Source: Flagellimonas sp. CMM7 (GTDB lineage: Bacteria; Bacteroidota; Bacteroidia; Flavobacteriales; Flavobacteriaceae). Taken from it: a stretch of DNA of 64,000 nt. The notes below the pieces were generated by a model that had not been told where the DNA came from, did not search any database, and was given only the letters and a program-made list of their open reading frames with translations. Each line of letters starts with the position of its first letter. The stretch's first letter is position 1. Both the position numbers and the translations under genes were made by a program. Location: assembly GCF_021390195.1 (NCBI RefSeq), contig NZ_CP090003.1, positions 1,042,001 to 1,106,000 on the forward strand, in the 5' to 3' direction. This document shows positions 62,544 through 64,000 of the stretch, piece by piece.

Positions 62544-64000
62544 ATGAAAAAATTACTTCTCTCCTTAAACTTGATCTTCTTTTTGAGCTTATCCGCTCAA
62601 GAGACTTTGACCGCAACCCAATGGCAAGAAGATCTTCGATTTTTACAAAATACCATAAATGAAGACTATTCCTTTCTATTCGTTAAAACCACTAAAGCAG
62701 TTTTTAATTCCGAAGTAGAAACCCTTTATAAGAATATTCCAAACTTACAGGAGCATGAGATTATCGTTGGAATGTCCAGAATAATTTCTTTGTTTAAATA
62801 TGGACATACGGACATTAGCCTTAGACAAAAACCTTTTGAATTTCATTACCTGCCCTTTAATCTTTACGAATACAATGATGGCATTTACCTGCAAGGTGTT
62901 CATAAAGACTACGCCAAAGCACTTGGGGCAAGAGTTTTGGAAATAAACAAAATACCCATTGATAAAGCCTTGGAACTCATATACCCAGCGGTTAATTCTG
63001 AAAACGATCAGTATTTCAAAGCTTTTGGAATTAATTATTTGGGCATGTTAGAAGTCTTGCATGCACAAGGAATTACTACTACCCTGCAAAATTCGGTCAA
63101 GCTTACCTTGAAAAAAGATGGTAAAACCTTTGAACAGGAGTTCAATGCCTTACCAAAAGGAGAAAGAGTACCTAGAAAGTACAGTCATATTTTTCAAGAT
63201 GAAAATTGGCTCGAAGCAAGAGACCAAACCAATACGCCTTTATACTTGAAAAACTTGGACAAGATCTATTTTTTTGAATATCTGCCCGAAGAAAAAACAG
63301 TTTATGTAAGACACAGCCAAATACAGGATGACCCTGAAGAAGACACCCCATCTTTTTATTCGCGTGTTTTTGATTTTATAGAAAACAATGAGGTTGAAAA
63401 ATTAATTCTTGATGTTCGTTTAAATGGCGGTGGAAACAACTACAAAAACAAGACCGTTATTACTGGCATAATTGAAACCAAGAAAATCAACCAAAAAGGA
63501 AAATTATTCGTCATCACTGGTAGACGCACCTTTTCTGCCTGTCAGAATCTGGTAAACGAACTGGACAATTACACCAATGCCACCTTTGTTGGAGAGGCAA
63601 CCTCAGAAAATATAAATTTTTACGGTGATGCCCGTCCAGTAGCTTTACCCAATAGTAAGATTCCTGTTTATCTATCATTTGCTTGGTGGCAAGATAAGCC
63701 GGTCTGGGAAAATGCTGATGCCACCGTACCTAATATAGCCGTTGATATGAGTTTTGAGCAATACAGGTCTAATGAAGACCCCGTGTTAGATGCAGCCTTA
63801 CATTTTTCAGGAGCAAATTTCCAGCCCGACCCTATGCGTTATATCACCGATTTATATATGGCGGGAAAAATGGAAGAACTGGCCATAGAAGTGCCAAAAA
63901 TGATTAAAGATTCGCGTTATAGTTTCTTTGATTTTGAAACAGAATTGAGCAATACAGCATATCACTTATTAAGCAATAACCAAATTGAACCCGCTATTGG
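62544..64000 (+). CDS. exported S41-protease-like protein, C-terminus beyond the window edge
   Basis: The frame opens at ATG 62544 and stays open to base 64000 (more than 485 residues). A signal peptide (MKKLLLSLNLIFFLSLSAQ) is followed by a helical segment, then the S41-type core: KLILDVRLNGGGNNYKNK and LFVITGRRTFSACQNLVNEL, where Ser331 aligns with the tail-protease nucleophile. Where active S41 enzymes have a Lys a few residues after GE, this protein has GEATSENINFYGDA without a Lys. After residue about 420 a non-protease C-terminal part begins. It may be an inactive relative; the missing end could change this view. Confidence 0.78.
   Translation, partial: MKKLLLSLNLIFFLSLSAQETLTATQWQEDLRFLQNTINEDYSFLFVKTTKAVFNSEVETLYKNIPNLQEHEIIVGMSRIISLFKYGHTDISLRQKPFEFHYLPFNLYEYNDGIYLQGVHKDYAKALGARVLEINKIPIDKALELIYPAVNSENDQYFKAFGINYLGMLEVLHAQGITTTLQNSVKLTLKKDGKTFEQEFNALPKGERVPRKYSHIFQDENWLEARDQTNTPLYLKNLDKIYFFEYLPEEKTVYVRHSQIQDDPEEDTPSFYSRVFDFIENNEVEKLILDVRLNGGGNNYKNKTVITGIIETKKINQKGKLFVITGRRTFSACQNLVNELDNYTNATFVGEATSENINFYGDARPVALPNSKIPVYLSFAWWQDKPVWENADATVPNIAVDMSFEQYRSNEDPVLDAALHFSGANFQPDPMRYITDLYMAGKMEELAIEVPKMIKDSRYSFFDFETELSNTAYHLLSNNQIEPAI

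Noticed and set aside
1..64000. Search for tRNA, rRNA, CRISPR arrays, insertion sequences, phage or plasmid genes
   Set aside because: None was recognised by eye. All stretches are accounted for by core-type genes and short gaps, and no terminal inverted repeats, transposase motifs or spaced direct repeats were seen.

Overview
The window looks like chromosomal core DNA from a marine-type member of Flavobacteriaceae (Bacteroidota). The evidence is AT-rich sequence, type IX secretion genes (a PorP/SprF-like protein and a full-length SprA), an alternative complex III (ActABCDEF) operon fused to an aa3-type oxidase, a proline-linker TonB, head-GIN and SPOR proteins, and promoters that fit the Bacteroidota pattern (TTG, about 20 bases, TAnnTTTG) rather than the E. 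coli one. I found no rRNA, tRNA, CRISPR array, insertion sequence, prophage or plasmid gene. Gene density is very high and no gap between genes exceeds about 260 bases.

Layout. 1-6.4 kb: a LytTR response regulator (cut by the window edge) with its TPR-bearing histidine kinase, a von Willebrand A lipoprotein, a PorP/SprF protein, a NifU-type scaffold with a doubled N-domain, and dodecin. 6.4-10.1 kb: a thioredoxin-fold DUF255/YyaL-type lipoprotein, an MscS channel, and convergent tsaB. 10.1-19.6 kb: one long leftward efflux operon with four MacB-type permeases, two adaptors, one ATPase and one TolC, built from a duplicated permease-permease-adaptor unit. A 20-base inverted repeat sits just before its first gene. 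19.7-24.9 kb: leftward cytochrome oxidase assembly genes and small subunits (ctaB, two subunit III genes, subunit IV, a cysteine-free SCO-like protein, SCO, DUF420 and a 70-residue CxxC protein). A terminator and promoter inside the run split it into two units. 25-27.6 kb: a metallo-beta-lactamase-fold hydrolase, TonB, VanZ and GcvH. 27.7-37.8 kb: maeB-ruvA-sprA. 37.9-41.3 kb: an orphan sugar-type MFS transporter, queG and ruvB. 41.4-44.5 kb: an acyl-CoA oxidase-like protein and a head-GIN protein. 44.6-56.3 kb: the eight-gene respiratory operon actABCDEF-coxB-ctaD, ending at a clear terminator. 56.5-61.6 kb: a SPOR protein converging on rimP-nusA-infB. 61.6-64 kb: a secreted unknown and the start of an S41-protease-like gene.

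How it fits together: ActABCDEF would oxidise menaquinol and pass electrons to the CoxB/CtaD oxidase encoded in the same operon. The separate 20-25 kb cluster supplies heme A precursor synthesis (CtaB), copper delivery (SCO) and subunits III/IV for the same enzyme. SprA and the PorP-like protein belong to type IX secretion, the envelope export route of these gliding-type bacteria. RimP, NusA and IF-2 form the widely conserved translation/transcription operon, here behind a short leader with a strong hairpin.

I see no wholly new system. The observations most worth following are the efflux operon's 2x architecture and operator-like palindrome, the cysteine-less SCO paralogue, the rimP leader hairpin, the helix-hairpin-helix tail on ActC, and a LacI-type operator-like site before the orphan MFS gene. 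Several start codons are moved inward from the longest reading frame, with reasons given.
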